Shown here piece after piece: positions 25,688 to 34,779 of a DNA stretch of 64,000 nucleotides. Position 1 is the first letter of the stretch. Every line of letters begins with the position of its first letter. The notes below the pieces were generated by a model. That model was not told the DNA's origin. It saw only the letters and a program-made list of their open reading frames with translations, and did no database searches. Both the position numbers and the translations under genes were made by a program. This DNA is from Bradyrhizobium icense (lineage in GTDB: Bacteria > Pseudomonadota > Alphaproteobacteria > Rhizobiales > Xanthobacteraceae), in contig NZ_CP016428.1 of assembly GCF_001693385.1 (NCBI RefSeq), forward strand, positions 6,758,001-6,822,000, written 5' to 3'.

Positions 25688-27106
25688 CTAGTTCGCCGGC
25701 ACGATCTTGCCGGGATTGAAGATGTTCTGCGGATCGAGCGCGTGCTTCAGCGCGCGCATGGCGTCGATCGCCTCGGGGCCGAGCTCGGCCTTGAGGTATT
25801 TCTGCTTGCCCTGCCCGATGCCGTGCTCGCCGGTGCAGGTGCCGCCCATCGACTGCGCGCGTTCGACCAGGCGGTGCATGAATTCCTCGCCGCGCGCCAT
25901 TTCTTCCTTGTTGTCGACGTCGCAGACCAGCGAGCAGTGGAAATTTCCGTCGCCGACATGGCCGACGATCGGCGACAGCAGGTTGAGCTGTTTTAAGTCT
26001 TCCTCGGTCTCGGTGACGCAATCGGCTAGCCTCGATATCGGCACGCAGACATCGGTCGCCACCACGCCGGCGCCGGGGCGCAGCGCCTTGACGGACCAAT
26101 AGGCGTCATGCCGCGCCTGCCAGAGTTTTGTGCGGTCCTCAGGCTTGGTCGTCCAGGTGAAATCCCCACCGCCGCATTCCCTGGCGATCTCGCCAAAGTT
26201 CTTCGACTGCTCGGCCACCTCGACCTCGCTGCCGTGGAATTCCAACAGCAATAGCGGCGTCTCCGGCAGGGTCAGCTTGGAATAGGCGTTGCAGGCGCGC
26301 ACCTGCTCGGCGTTGAGCAGTTCGATCCGCGCGAGGGGAATGCCGGTCTGGATCGCAAGGATGGTCGCCTGGCAAGCACCGCGCACCGTCTCGAACGAGC
26401 AGGCGGCGGCCGCGATCGTCTCGGGAATGCCGCGCAGCTTGATGGTGAGTTCGGAGATGATGCCGAGGGTACCCTCGGCGCCGACGAACAGATGTGTCAG
26501 GTCGTAGCCGGCCGCGGATTTTTTCGCTCGCGTGCCCGTCGTGATGATCTCGCCGTCGCCGCGCACCACTTTCAGCGCCAGCACGTTCTCGCGCATGGTC
26601 CCGTAACGCACCGCATTGGTGCCGGACGCCCGCGTCGCGGTCATGCCGCCGAGCGAAGCGTCGGCGCCGGGATCGATCGGGAAGAACAATCCCTGGTCGC
26701 GCAGATGCTCGTTCAGCGCCTTGCGGGTGACGCCGGGCTGGATCACGCAATCCAGGTCCTCGGCGTGAACTTCGAGAATCCGGTTCATGTCGCGCAAGTC
26801 GATGCAGACGCCGCCGGCCGGCGCATTGACCTGGCCCTCCAGCGAGGTGCCGGTTCCGAAGGCGATCACGGGCACGCCGTGTTTGGCGCAGATCCGCACC
26901 ACGTCCTGGATGTCGGCAGTTTCCTGCGCCATCACCACCGCATCCGGCGGCTGGGTCGGCAGCCAGGTGGTGGTATGGGCATGCTGTTCGCGCACCGACT
27001 GCGAGGTGATCAGCCGGTTGCCAAACCGCGCCGCCAGCGCCTCCACGGCGCCTGCCAAAGCCTGCGGTTCCGGCCGCTTCACACTACCTGATATCGTCGT
27101 CGCCAC
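25688..27106 (-). CDS. FAD-linked oxidase, D-lactate dehydrogenase (cytochrome)-like
   Basis: 472 residues. The N-terminal PCMH-type FAD domain shows FGTGTSLEGQVNAPAGG and FPIDPGADASLGGMTATRAS. The C-terminal cap ends with the diagnostic CTGEHGIGQGKQKYL and LDPQNIFNPGKIV. The family oxidises D-lactate, glycolate or D-2-hydroxyacids and passes electrons to cytochrome c or quinone. The start is GTG 27106 with a near-perfect GGGAGGAA ribosome-binding site; an upstream TTG at 27142 is rejected. It is divergent from the thioesterase gene. Substrate choice between D-lactate and 2-hydroxyglutarate is not visible. Confidence 0.92.
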   Translation of the reverse strand: MATTISGSVKRPEPQALAGAVEALAARFGNRLITSQSVREQHAHTTTWLPTQPPDAVVMAQETADIQDVVRICAKHGVPVIAFGTGTSLEGQVNAPAGGVCIDLRDMNRILEVHAEDLDCVIQPGVTRKALNEHLRDQGLFFPIDPGADASLGGMTATRASGTNAVRYGTMRENVLALKVVRGDGEIITTGTRAKKSAAGYDLTHLFVGAEGTLGIISELTIKLRGIPETIAAAACSFETVRGACQATILAIQTGIPLARIELLNAEQVRACNAYSKLTLPETPLLLLEFHGSEVEVAEQSKNFGEIARECGGGDFTWTTKPEDRTKLWQARHDAYWSVKALRPGAGVVATDVCVPISRLADCVTETEEDLKQLNLLSPIVGHVGDGNFHCSLVCDVDNKEEMARGEEFMHRLVERAQSMGGTCTGEHGIGQGKQKYLKAELGPEAIDAMRALKHALDPQNIFNPGKIVPAN

Positions 27107-27185
27107 GTCAAATTCCTCCCGAATTTGAGCGGACCGTGGCAAAGGATATAAATGGGGTCAAGATAGCGAAACGACAAAGGGATGG

Positions 27186-27713
27186 ATGATGACGACCGCT
27201 GCCGCCGCCGGGGAAAAACTGAAAGATATACCGCTGCCGCCGGTCCCGTTTCTGTCCTCGGTGATGCGGATCGAGCCGCAATGGATCGACTATAACGGCC
27301 ACCTCAACATGGCCTATTACAACGTGATGATGGATCGCGCCATCGACGAAATGTGGCTGCAGCTCGGGATCGGGCCGGCCTACATGAAGGAGCGCCACTG
27401 CTCGACTTTCACCGCGGAAGCCCATGTGCGCTACGTCAGAGAAATTCATCTCGGCGACCCCGTTCAGATTTCAGTTTATCTGTTGGGTGCCGACGAGAAG
27501 CGGCTGCACACGTTCGAGGAACTGCGCCACGCGACGGAAGGCTGGATCTCCGCGACTTCGGAAAACATGACGCTGCATATGGACATGAAGGCGAGGAAAG
27601 TTGCCCCCTTCCCGCCCGATATCCGCGCGCGCATCCAGGCGGTGATGGATTCGCACGCAACCGTGCCGCGGCCCGACGGGATCGGCCGCAAGGTTGCGAT
27701 GCCCTCGAAATAA
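27186..27713 (+). CDS. hotdog-fold acyl-CoA thioesterase
   Basis: 175 residues with the 4-hydroxybenzoyl-CoA thioesterase-like hotdog core. The conserved DYNGHLNMAYYNVMMDRA (about 36-53), with the catalytic Asp/Asn-Gly-His region, is clear. The closest style is the betainyl-CoA thioesterase domain linked with carnitine dehydrogenase, but no carnitine genes are adjacent. Two ATGs stand side by side (27186 and 27189). It is convergent with the AraC-type regulator, nine bases apart. Confidence 0.85.
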   Translation: MMTTAAAAGEKLKDIPLPPVPFLSSVMRIEPQWIDYNGHLNMAYYNVMMDRAIDEMWLQLGIGPAYMKERHCSTFTAEAHVRYVREIHLGDPVQISVYLLGADEKRLHTFEELRHATEGWISATSENMTLHMDMKARKVAPFPPDIRARIQAVMDSHATVPRPDGIGRKVAMPSK

Positions 27714-27722
27714 CCTCTGAGC

Positions 27723-29258
27723 CTATGCCGGCAGACCTGCCTCGTGCAGGGTTCCGACCACCAGATCACGGTAATCTTGCGGCAGCGGCGGCATACCCCG
27801 CTGCACCTCCGACACCGTGAGATCAGGATAGTGGTGCCGCAGCGCCCCGAGACTGCGTCGGGCCTGTGGCCCTTGCCCGGCGAGCACGTGCGCCGGGCAT
27901 AGCGTTCGATGCACCCAGCTTGCGGAAGGGTGCTCGGCCAACGCCCGCTCCTGCCAGTACGCCGCCTTGGCATATTGGCCGGCCTTGAAATGAGCACAGC
28001 CGATCCCGACCATGCTGTTGAAGGCAAGCGGATCGTGCGGCGCCAGATCGAGCGCGATCTTCAAACGCTCGATCGCGGATTCCGGTTCGCCCTTGTAGAC
28101 GTCGATCCATCCGCTGCGGCTCCACGCCCAGACCGATCCACCGTCGACGGCGAGCGCCTTGCGAATGACCAGGTCCGCAGTATCGAGCTCCCCAAGCAAC
28201 GTCAGCGCATTGCCGAGCACGGCAAGCACGGTAGCGTCGCCGCAAAGGGACTGAGCCCGACGCGCCAATTCGAGACTTCGGGACTTCTCTTCCACTGGCG
28301 CGGACGTGAAATGATAGACCGCGCGCTGAACGTACGCCCAGGCCGCCAGCGCAGTGGCGAGCGGATGGGTCGGGTCCTGGTCCATCGCGCGCTCCAGTAA
28401 TTCAAGCGCGCGGGCATTGCCGTCGGCATCGAGAGCGACAACGCCCGGCATCGCACGCAACGCGAGATCGTGCGCGCTGAGCCCAGCGGCCGGCTTGTGC
28501 TGCGCGCGATCGATCTCGGCAAGGCGCAAACCTGACTGAAGCATCGCAGCGATCCTGATCGCGAGATGTTCGCTGGTTGCGGTTTCGTCGCGCAAGATAT
28601 TGTCGGTACGATGCGCCCAAATCTGACAACCGGTTTCGCTGTCGATCAGACGGAAGATCAGGCGTGTCTGTGCGCCCGATCCCCGGATCGTGCCGGTCAG
28701 ATGGTAGCGTGCGGTCCTCGACTGGCTTGCCACCGAAATCCCTGCGCGGCTCAGAGCAACGAGAAGGTCATCGGCGATATCGGCTGCGATCTCCTTACAC
28801 TCCGCAGCCGTTTCGATCGGCCCAAACGCCAGCATGGGCCGGTCGCGCCGCGACACGAATAGCGAAGGCATCGCACCGAGCGTCGCCGTGAACGCCGCCT
28901 GCCGCTTCAGCGTCTGCGACGGCGTCTCGCCGTAGCGGCGGCGATACTCGGTCGAAAACCGCCCGAAATGGGGAAAGCCGCAGCGCAGCGCGACATCCAT
29001 GATTTTGGCGTCTGGCGCACCCTGCAACAGTTCGCGGCGGGCGCATTCGAAACCGATTTCGCGAAGCACGGTGCGGGGCGTCTTGTCGAGAAACCGGAGG
29101 AATTGCCGTTGCAATGCCCTGGTGGATAGTCCGGCGACGGCGGCGAGTTCCGCCAGGTGCCAATTGTGGCCGACATTGGCACGCATCGCGTCCAGCGCAC
29201 GCCTGACACCGCGGGGCAGTGGCGATGTCGCCGATGAAACCTTCTGGTCAGCAATCAT
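27723..29258 (-). CDS. AraC-type regulator fused to TolB-like and TPR region
   Basis: 511 residues. N-terminal AraC-type double helix-turn-helix (about 15-115: LAAVAGLSTRALQRQFLRFL and VALRCGFPHFGRFSTEYRRR). Then comes a region like the TolB_N/FlgO module that usually follows cyclase or OmpR domains in rhizobia (about 140-250: YHLTGTIRGSGAQTRLIFRL, IDSETGCQIWAHRTD). TPR-like helices continue to the end. An AraC head on this chassis is an unusual combination. ATG 29258 has GGAG seven bases upstream; GTG 29312 is possible but weaker. It is divergent from the methyltransferase gene, which it may control. Confidence 0.85.
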   Translation of the reverse strand: MIADQKVSSATSPLPRGVRRALDAMRANVGHNWHLAELAAVAGLSTRALQRQFLRFLDKTPRTVLREIGFECARRELLQGAPDAKIMDVALRCGFPHFGRFSTEYRRRYGETPSQTLKRQAAFTATLGAMPSLFVSRRDRPMLAFGPIETAAECKEIAADIADDLLVALSRAGISVASQSRTARYHLTGTIRGSGAQTRLIFRLIDSETGCQIWAHRTDNILRDETATSEHLAIRIAAMLQSGLRLAEIDRAQHKPAAGLSAHDLALRAMPGVVALDADGNARALELLERAMDQDPTHPLATALAAWAYVQRAVYHFTSAPVEEKSRSLELARRAQSLCGDATVLAVLGNALTLLGELDTADLVIRKALAVDGGSVWAWSRSGWIDVYKGEPESAIERLKIALDLAPHDPLAFNSMVGIGCAHFKAGQYAKAAYWQERALAEHPSASWVHRTLCPAHVLAGQGPQARRSLGALRHHYPDLTVSEVQRGMPPLPQDYRDLVVGTLHEAGLPA

Positions 29259-29416
29259 CCGATACTCCGAGGACGCCTGGTGGTGAGTCCTGGGAACGGC
29301 AGAAAGGTTCACGTTCGGGATAGCCGTGTCGCGAACTGGATAGGCCTCTGGCGGCCTCGGTACTAAGCCGGCAGCACGCTGAAATCGGCAAGTTCACCCG
29401 CTCAAAGGATTAGAAC

Positions 29417-30259
29417 ATGGCTACATCCGCTGCCGCTCAAACCCTGCAACCCGGCCAGATCGATCTTTCCGCCCTGAAAACCAAGCAACACGGCGCCTGG
29501 TCCTCCGGCGATTACGCCGTCGTCGGCACCACGCTGCAGATCGTCGGCGAAGAACTGTGCGAAGCGCTAGATCTCAGAGGCGGCCAGAAGGTGCTCGATG
29601 TCGCCGCCGGCAACGGCAATGTCACTCTTGCTGCGGCGCGCCGCTGGTGCGAGGTAATGTCCACGGACTACGTGCCAAGCCTGCTTGAGCGCGGCCGCAC
29701 CCGCGCCGCCGCGGAAGGCCTGTCGGTCCAGTTCAAGGAAGCGGATGCGGAAGCGCTCAACTTCGATGACGCCACGTTCGACGTCGTCGTTTCGACTTTC
29801 GGCGTGATGTTCACGCCGGACCAGGACCGCGCTGCTTCCGAATTGCTCCGGGTATGCAGGAGCGGCGGCAAGATCGGTCTCGCCAACTGGACGCCGGAAG
29901 GTTTTATCGGGCAGTTGTTCAAGACGCTCGGCAAATACCTGCCGCCGCCGGCGGGCGCGAAATCGCCCGCGCTGTGGGGCACGCAGGCGCGCATCACGGA
30001 GATGTTCGGAACGTCGGCCGCATCGATCAAGGCCGAGAAGCGGCACTTCATGTTCCGCTACCGCTCGCCGCTGCATTTTCTCGACGTGTTCAGGAATTAC
30101 TACGGCCCGACGCTGAAAGCCTTTGCCGCGCTTGACGAAACCAACCAGCGTCGCCTTGCCGACGACATCCTGACGCTGATCGCGTCGATGAACCGCGCCG
30201 AGGACGGCACCATGGTGCTGCCGAGCGAATATCTCGAAATCGTCATCGTCAAACGTTGA
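29417..30259 (+). CDS. class I SAM-dependent methyltransferase
   Basis: 280 residues with the Rossmann motifs I (KVLDVAAGNGNVTLAAARR), II (acidic D in STDYV) and post-I (EADAEALNFDDATFDVVVST) typical of UbiE/methyltransferase-11 type enzymes. AAAGGA precedes the ATG. It is followed after 73 bp, across a strong hairpin, by an alpha/beta hydrolase on the same strand and faces the AraC/TPR regulator. The methyl acceptor is unknown. Confidence 0.88.
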   Translation: MATSAAAQTLQPGQIDLSALKTKQHGAWSSGDYAVVGTTLQIVGEELCEALDLRGGQKVLDVAAGNGNVTLAAARRWCEVMSTDYVPSLLERGRTRAAAEGLSVQFKEADAEALNFDDATFDVVVSTFGVMFTPDQDRAASELLRVCRSGGKIGLANWTPEGFIGQLFKTLGKYLPPPAGAKSPALWGTQARITEMFGTSAASIKAEKRHFMFRYRSPLHFLDVFRNYYGPTLKAFAALDETNQRRLADDILTLIASMNRAEDGTMVLPSEYLEIVIVKR

Positions 30260-30275
30260 CGAAATCCAGCCGTAA

Positions 30276-30302
30276 GGCGGCGGCCCTGGGCTGGCCGCCG
30301 CC
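30276..30302 (+). terminator. GC hairpin between methyltransferase and hydrolase genes
   Basis: A perfect 10-bp stem (GGCGGCGGCC with GGCCGCCGCC) and a seven-base loop 17 bases after the stop codon. It lacks a T-run and may only attenuate. Confidence 0.4.
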
Positions 30303-30332
30303 CGTCGGTATACTCACGAAGGAGCTTCCGAG

Positions 30333-31157
30333 ATGATTTACCAGACGCCCGGGCTCATCGATTACCAGGAGGCCGGCAAGGGTCCGACCGTTGTGCTCGT
30401 ACCGGGTTCATGCAGCACCGGTGCGGCCTGGCGCGCGGTCATGGCTCATTGGCAGGGCCGGTTCCGCTGCGTGACCACCAGCCTGCTCGGATATGGCGGC
30501 ACCGCCGAGCGCCGCACCTCGGCTGATACGGATATCGCATATGAGCGCGAGGTACTCGAGGCGGTGATCCGTCGTGCAGGCGGTCCGGTGCATCTCGTCG
30601 GTCACTCGTTCGGCGGCTTGACCGCGCTTGCGGTCGCATTGCGAGGACGCGTTCCGCTGCTCAGCCTGACGATCGCCGAAGCACCGGCCGTGGACATCCT
30701 GAAAGAAACCGGAGAGCACCAGCACTATGATACTTTCCGGAACATGTCCCGCGCCTATTCAGATGCTTTCAGACGCGGTGAAGCCGATGCGATTGCGCGA
30801 ATGATCGATTTCTACGGCGGCGTCGGCACGTTCGCCGCATGGCCGCAGCGCGTGCGCGACTACGCCATCGAAACCACACCGGCCAATTTGCTGGATTGGG
30901 AATCGGCGTATGGCTTTCGTCTTACGCCCGCGTCGCTGGCGACCGTGAAAATTCCCACGATGGTCTTGTGGGGTGAGACCAGTCATCCGGCCGCACGCCG
31001 GGCGAACGAGCTACTGAGCCGGTACATTCCACGTGCCGAGCGCGCCGCGATTGCCGGCGCGTCTCATTTCATGATCGCCACCCACCCGAAGCAATTCGCG
31101 GACCTGATCGTCCGCAATATCGAGCGGTCCTGTCTGGCGCTGGCTGCCGCGCAGTAG
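30333..31157 (+). CDS. alpha/beta-fold hydrolase
   Basis: 274 residues. It has the oxyanion/HG-equivalent region near LVPGSCSTGAAW, the nucleophile elbow GHSFGG (Ser about residue 91), an acid candidate in MVLWGETSHPA and the catalytic His in GASHFMIATHP. GAAGGAG precedes the ATG. It is probably co-regulated with the methyltransferase upstream. The reaction (ester, lactone, epoxide or C-C hydrolysis) is not predictable. Confidence 0.88.
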   Translation: MIYQTPGLIDYQEAGKGPTVVLVPGSCSTGAAWRAVMAHWQGRFRCVTTSLLGYGGTAERRTSADTDIAYEREVLEAVIRRAGGPVHLVGHSFGGLTALAVALRGRVPLLSLTIAEAPAVDILKETGEHQHYDTFRNMSRAYSDAFRRGEADAIARMIDFYGGVGTFAAWPQRVRDYAIETTPANLLDWESAYGFRLTPASLATVKIPTMVLWGETSHPAARRANELLSRYIPRAERAAIAGASHFMIATHPKQFADLIVRNIERSCLALAAAQ

Positions 31158-31188
31158 CGCGGCGCCACGCTTTTGTCGGTGCCGCGCT
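31156..31188. terminator. bidirectional terminator-like hairpin
   Basis: Eight-base arms AGCGCGGC and GCCGCGCT overlap the stop codons of the convergent hydrolase (+) and DUF1328 (-) genes; the loop contains CTTTTG. Confidence 0.45.
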
Positions 31189-31360
31189 AGATGTTGCTTC
31201 GTCCACGCACCAGTCCGACAACGGCCGAGACCAGGAACAGGATTACGGCGATAAAGAAGATCGCCTTGGCGATTTCGACTGACGCGCCGGCGATTCCGCC
31301 GAAGCCAAGAACACCCGCGATCAGCGCGATGATCAGAAACGTAACGACCCAACTCAGCAT
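31187..31360 (-). CDS. DUF1328 (UPF0391) small membrane protein
   Basis: 57 residues, two membrane helices: [20 protein letters not shown], then [20 protein letters not shown], ending in a short basic tail (RGRSNI). It is a near-textbook UPF0391 peptide, often induced in stationary phase or envelope stress; function unknown. ATG 31360 has GAGGT upstream. A longer frame open to 31507 is rejected because the extra residues are not family-like. Confidence 0.9.
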   Translation of the reverse strand: MLSWVVTFLIIALIAGVLGFGGIAGASVEIAKAIFFIAVILFLVSAVVGLVRGRSNI

Positions 31361-31651
31361 GTCACGACCTCGATTGCCTGTTGCTCCTTCGATGGCGGCG
31401 ACTGAGGCGTCGCACATCGCCTGCGGGACCAATCCGGGCCGGGAATGATGGTTCCGGGCGGCAAAAGCGCGAAATTTGACGTTTCGAGCGGAACAAAATC
31501 GCCGCACAGCCGCGAAATCAGGCCCGCAACCGCTACCGCATAAAACCTGTCAAAACGGCCGGACAGGCCCTATATGGCCCTTGATCCCTGCTATGAAGGC
31601 TCCCCTTTACCGCCTCACGGTGCCATCGTGGGGGCCGAGACGATTCGAGAA

Positions 31652-34264
31652 ATGACCGAGCCGAGCAAACTGCCCCATCACGGCGTCCCCGAGCACCAGC
31701 CTGCGGCCGGCGGCATCGCCGCGCGTGCGCGGGCCGCCGCCGGCCCGCAATATCTGAGCGGGCTCAATCCGGAGCAGCGCGAGGCGGTCGAGACGCTGGA
31801 CGGGCCGGTTCTGGTGCTGGCCGGCGCCGGCACCGGCAAGACCCGCGTGCTGACCACGCGCATTGCGCACATCTTGAGCCAGGGCCGCGCGCGGCCGCAC
31901 GAAATTCTCTCGGTGACCTTCACCAACAAGGCCGCGCGCGAGATGAAGCTCCGCCTCGGCCAGATGCTCGGCCAGGCCGTCGAAGGCATGCCGTGGCTCG
32001 GCACCTTCCACTCGATCGGTGGGCGCATCCTGCGCATCCACGCCGAGCTGGTGCAGCTCAAATCCAATTTCACCGTGCTCGACGTCGACGATCAGGTCCG
32101 CCTGCTCAAGCAGTTGTTGCAGGCCGAGAACATCGATGACAAGCGCTGGCCCGCGCGGATGCTGGCCGGTCTGATCGACGGCTGGAAGAACCGTGGGCTG
32201 GCCCCCGGCCAGGTGCCGTCGGGCGAAGCCGCGATGTTCGGCAACGGCAAGGGCGGCAAGCTCTACGCCAGCTATCAGGAGCGGCTGAAAATCCTCAACG
32301 CCGCCGATTTCGGCGATCTGCTGCTCGAGAACATCCGGCTGTTTCGCGAGAACCCTGATGTGCTCAGGCAATACCAGAACCGCTTCAAGTTCATTCTGGT
32401 CGACGAATATCAGGATACCAACGTCGCGCAATATCTGTGGCTGCGGCTGCTGTCGCAGGCGCCGTCGAGGCCGGGCGTGCCGCTGTCGGCGATCATTCCC
32501 GGTGCTCCCGTCATTCCGGGGCGCGTCGGAGACGCGAACTCTGATGTGCAATCGCACATCAGAGAATCTGGAGATCAAGAGGACTCAGCTCGAGATTCCG
32601 GGTTCGCACCTGTCGGTGCGCCCCGGAATGACGCGGGAAATGCCGTCGCTCAGCCCTCTCCTCCCAAAAACATCTGCTGCGTCGGCGACGACGACCAGTC
32701 GATCTATGGCTGGCGCGGCGCGGAGGTCGACAACATCCTGCGCTTCGAGCACGATTTTCCCGGCGCAAAAGTTATCCGCCTTGAACGCAATTACCGCTCC
32801 ACCGGCCACATCCTCGCCGCCGCCTCGCATCTGATCGCGCACAACGAAGGCCGGCTCGGCAAGACGCTGCGCACCGAGGATGTCGACGGCGAGAAGGTCA
32901 CCGTCACCGGCTCCTGGGATTCGGAGGAGGAAGCCCGCGCCATCGGCGAGGAGATCGAGCAATTGCAGCGCGCGGGCGAGAACCTCAACGAGGTCGCGAT
33001 CCTGGTGCGGGCCTCGTTCCAGATGCGCGAGTTCGAAGATCGTTTTGTGACCCTCGGCCTGCCCTACCGCGTGATCGGCGGTCCGCGGTTCTACGAACGC
33101 GCCGAAATCCGCGATGCGCTGGCTTATCTGCGCGTGATCAATTCGCCCGCCGACGACCTCGCCTTCGAGCGCATCGTCAATGTCCCGAAGCGCGGGCTCG
33201 GCGACGCCACCGTGCAGATGCTGCACGACCATGCTCGCAAGCGGCGCATGCCGCTGTTCGAGGCGGCACGGGCGGTGGTCGAAACCGACGAATTGAAACC
33301 GAAGGCGCGCGGCGCGCTGCGCGACCTCATTTTGCAGTTCGACCGCTGGCGCGCGCAGCGCGAGGTCGCCGCGCATACGGAGCTGGCCGAAATCGTGCTC
33401 GACGAGAGCGGCTATACCGAGATGTGGCAGAAGGACCGCTCCGCCGACGCCGCGGGCCGGCTGGACAATTTGAAGGAGCTGGTGCGCTCGATGGAGGAGT
33501 TCGAGAACCTGCAAGGATTCCTCGAACATATCTCGCTGGTGATGGACCGCGACGGCGGCGCCGAGGAAGAGGCAGTGTCGCTGATGACGCTGCATTCGGC
33601 CAAGGGGCTCGAATTCGACAATGTATTCCTGCCGGGCTGGGAGGAAGGCCTGTTTCCGAGCCAGCGCACGCTCGACGAACAGGGCCGCGCCGGCCTCGAA
33701 GAGGAGCGGCGCCTGGCCCATGTCGGCCTGACCCGCGCGCGCCGCCGCGCCAAACTCTATTTCGCCACCAACCGCCGCATTCACGGCACGTGGTCGACCA
33801 CGATCCCCTCGCGTTTCCTCGACGAACTGCCGTCGGCCAATGTCGAGATCACCGAGTCCAAGGGCGGCTCCGGCTGGGGCGGCACCGGCGGCTACGGTCC
33901 GTCCCGTTTCGACAACGTCGAATCCTTCGGCTCCAGCTATTCGACACCGGGCTGGCAGCGCGCGCAGGCCAATCGCAACCGCGGCCAGGGCGGCCGCAGC
34001 GGTCAGGCCCGTGGCGGTTTCGAAGAAAGCCAATCGTCATTTTCAGGCGGCTTCTCCCGCAACAAGCGCGGCCCGCTGGTGATCGAAGGCGAGCTGGTCG
34101 CGAAATCCACCGGCACGGTTTCGGAATTCTCACTCGACGATCGCGTCTTCCATCAGAAATTCGGCTACGGCCATGTGGTGAAGATCGACGGCAACAAGCT
34201 GACGATCGCGTTTGAAAAGGCCGGCGAGAAGAAGGTGGTCGATAGCTTCGTGGAGCGGGTGTAA
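31652..34264 (+). CDS. uvrD: UvrD/PcrA-type SF1 DNA helicase with an in-frame repeat insertion
   Basis: About 870 residues with all SF1A motifs: Walker A AGAGTGKTR (about 57-65), SVTFTNKAAREM, Walker B VDEYQDTN, GDDDQSIYGWRGAE, RLERNYRST, TLHSAKGLEFDNVFLPGWEE and LAHVGLTRARRRAKLYFA. It unwinds DNA in repair and replication. Between DEYQDTN...LRLLSQ and PKNICCVGDDDQ, where PcrA proteins have only a few residues, there are about 65 extra ones. The core of that insert (nt 32509-32633) is a palindromic repeat element read through in frame. The C-terminus has a Gly/Arg/Ser-rich linker and a Tudor-like end (FHQKFGYGHVVKIDGNKL). ATG 31652 is preferred; ATG 31574 adds 26 atypical residues. Confidence 0.92.
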   Translation: MTEPSKLPHHGVPEHQPAAGGIAARARAAAGPQYLSGLNPEQREAVETLDGPVLVLAGAGTGKTRVLTTRIAHILSQGRARPHEILSVTFTNKAAREMKLRLGQMLGQAVEGMPWLGTFHSIGGRILRIHAELVQLKSNFTVLDVDDQVRLLKQLLQAENIDDKRWPARMLAGLIDGWKNRGLAPGQVPSGEAAMFGNGKGGKLYASYQERLKILNAADFGDLLLENIRLFRENPDVLRQYQNRFKFILVDEYQDTNVAQYLWLRLLSQAPSRPGVPLSAIIPGAPVIPGRVGDANSDVQSHIRESGDQEDSARDSGFAPVGAPRNDAGNAVAQPSPPKNICCVGDDDQSIYGWRGAEVDNILRFEHDFPGAKVIRLERNYRSTGHILAAASHLIAHNEGRLGKTLRTEDVDGEKVTVTGSWDSEEEARAIGEEIEQLQRAGENLNEVAILVRASFQMREFEDRFVTLGLPYRVIGGPRFYERAEIRDALAYLRVINSPADDLAFERIVNVPKRGLGDATVQMLHDHARKRRMPLFEAARAVVETDELKPKARGALRDLILQFDRWRAQREVAAHTELAEIVLDESGYTEMWQKDRSADAAGRLDNLKELVRSMEEFENLQGFLEHISLVMDRDGGAEEEAVSLMTLHSAKGLEFDNVFLPGWEEGLFPSQRTLDEQGRAGLEEERRLAHVGLTRARRRAKLYFATNRRIHGTWSTTIPSRFLDELPSANVEITESKGGSGWGGTGGYGPSRFDNVESFGSSYSTPGWQRAQANRNRGQGGRSGQARGGFEESQSSFSGGFSRNKRGPLVIEGELVAKSTGTVSEFSLDDRVFHQKFGYGHVVKIDGNKLTIAFEKAGEKKVVDSFVERV
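32509..32633. repeat. palindromic repeat element inside uvrD
   Basis: The outer 16-base arms CGTCATTCCGGGGCGC (32509-32524) and GCGCCCCGGAATGACG (32618-32633) are perfect inverted repeats. Inside are a 10-bp hairpin (32540-32563, TCTGATGTGC with GCACATCAGA) and a 6-bp hairpin (32605-32620). The same end sequence and modules recur between genes at 41286, 47894 and 61196. Here all of it is translated without a stop. Confidence 0.85.
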
Positions 34265-34317
34265 TGGCTGTGCGCAGGACCCTTGCGATCTAAGCCCCAT
34301 TGGGGTATCATCGTGAG

Positions 34318-34779
34318 ATGGCTAAGCGCCCCGTTTCGGTGATCGAATTCGCAGGATATCGCCGCCGCGCTAGCGAACTTTTAACTGACAGACAGCGCGA
34401 CGCCGTCATTGACATGGTTGCTTACGAGCCGACATGCGGCGACATCATGGAAAGAAAAATGACGAGCAAGAGAAGCCGGCTTGCCGACGACATTCGCGCG
34501 AGTCTACGCGACGCGCACAATCATGCTTCGGGAAAGACGACAAAGGCAATTGTGCATCGTGTCACTCCAAAGGAAACCGACGCGCGCGAAGCGCGGCTAA
34601 TGCTTGGTCTGTCACAGGACGAGTTCGCCGCCCTGATTGGAACGGGAGTCGGAACTGTACGGAAGTGGGAGCTTGGTACGCGCCGCCCTTCCGGCGCAGC
34701 CCGCACGCTTATTAGCGTCATCAAGAAGGAACCCAAAGCTGTTCGTCGCGCTCTCGCGAAGGCAAACGAGGTGGCGTAA
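34318..34779 (+). CDS. collapsed toxin-antitoxin: truncated HigB/RelE-like head fused to HTH antitoxin
   Basis: 153 residues in one frame. Residues 1-47 (KRPVSVIEFAGYRRRASELL, then TDRQRDAVIDMVAYEPTCGDI) look like the first half of a HigB/RelE-type toxin, which normally continues for about 60 more residues after the GD(I/V). Instead the frame runs straight into a full NADS/HigA-like antitoxin beginning at the internal ATG 34459 (MTSKRSRLADDIRASL), with the Cro-type helix-turn-helix LGLSQDEFAALIGTGVGTVR. GGAAAG before 34459 could still drive antitoxin alone. The toxin half lacks the catalytic C-terminal strands, so it should be inactive. An upstream TTG at 34300 is rejected. Confidence 0.7.
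   Translation: MAKRPVSVIEFAGYRRRASELLTDRQRDAVIDMVAYEPTCGDIMERKMTSKRSRLADDIRASLRDAHNHASGKTTKAIVHRVTPKETDAREARLMLGLSQDEFAALIGTGVGTVRKWELGTRRPSGAARTLISVIKKEPKAVRRALAKANEVA

Noticed and set aside
32585..34033. 482-codon minus-strand open frame opposite uvrD
   Set aside because: The plus strand encodes all SF1 helicase motifs; the antisense frame is a composition artefact.
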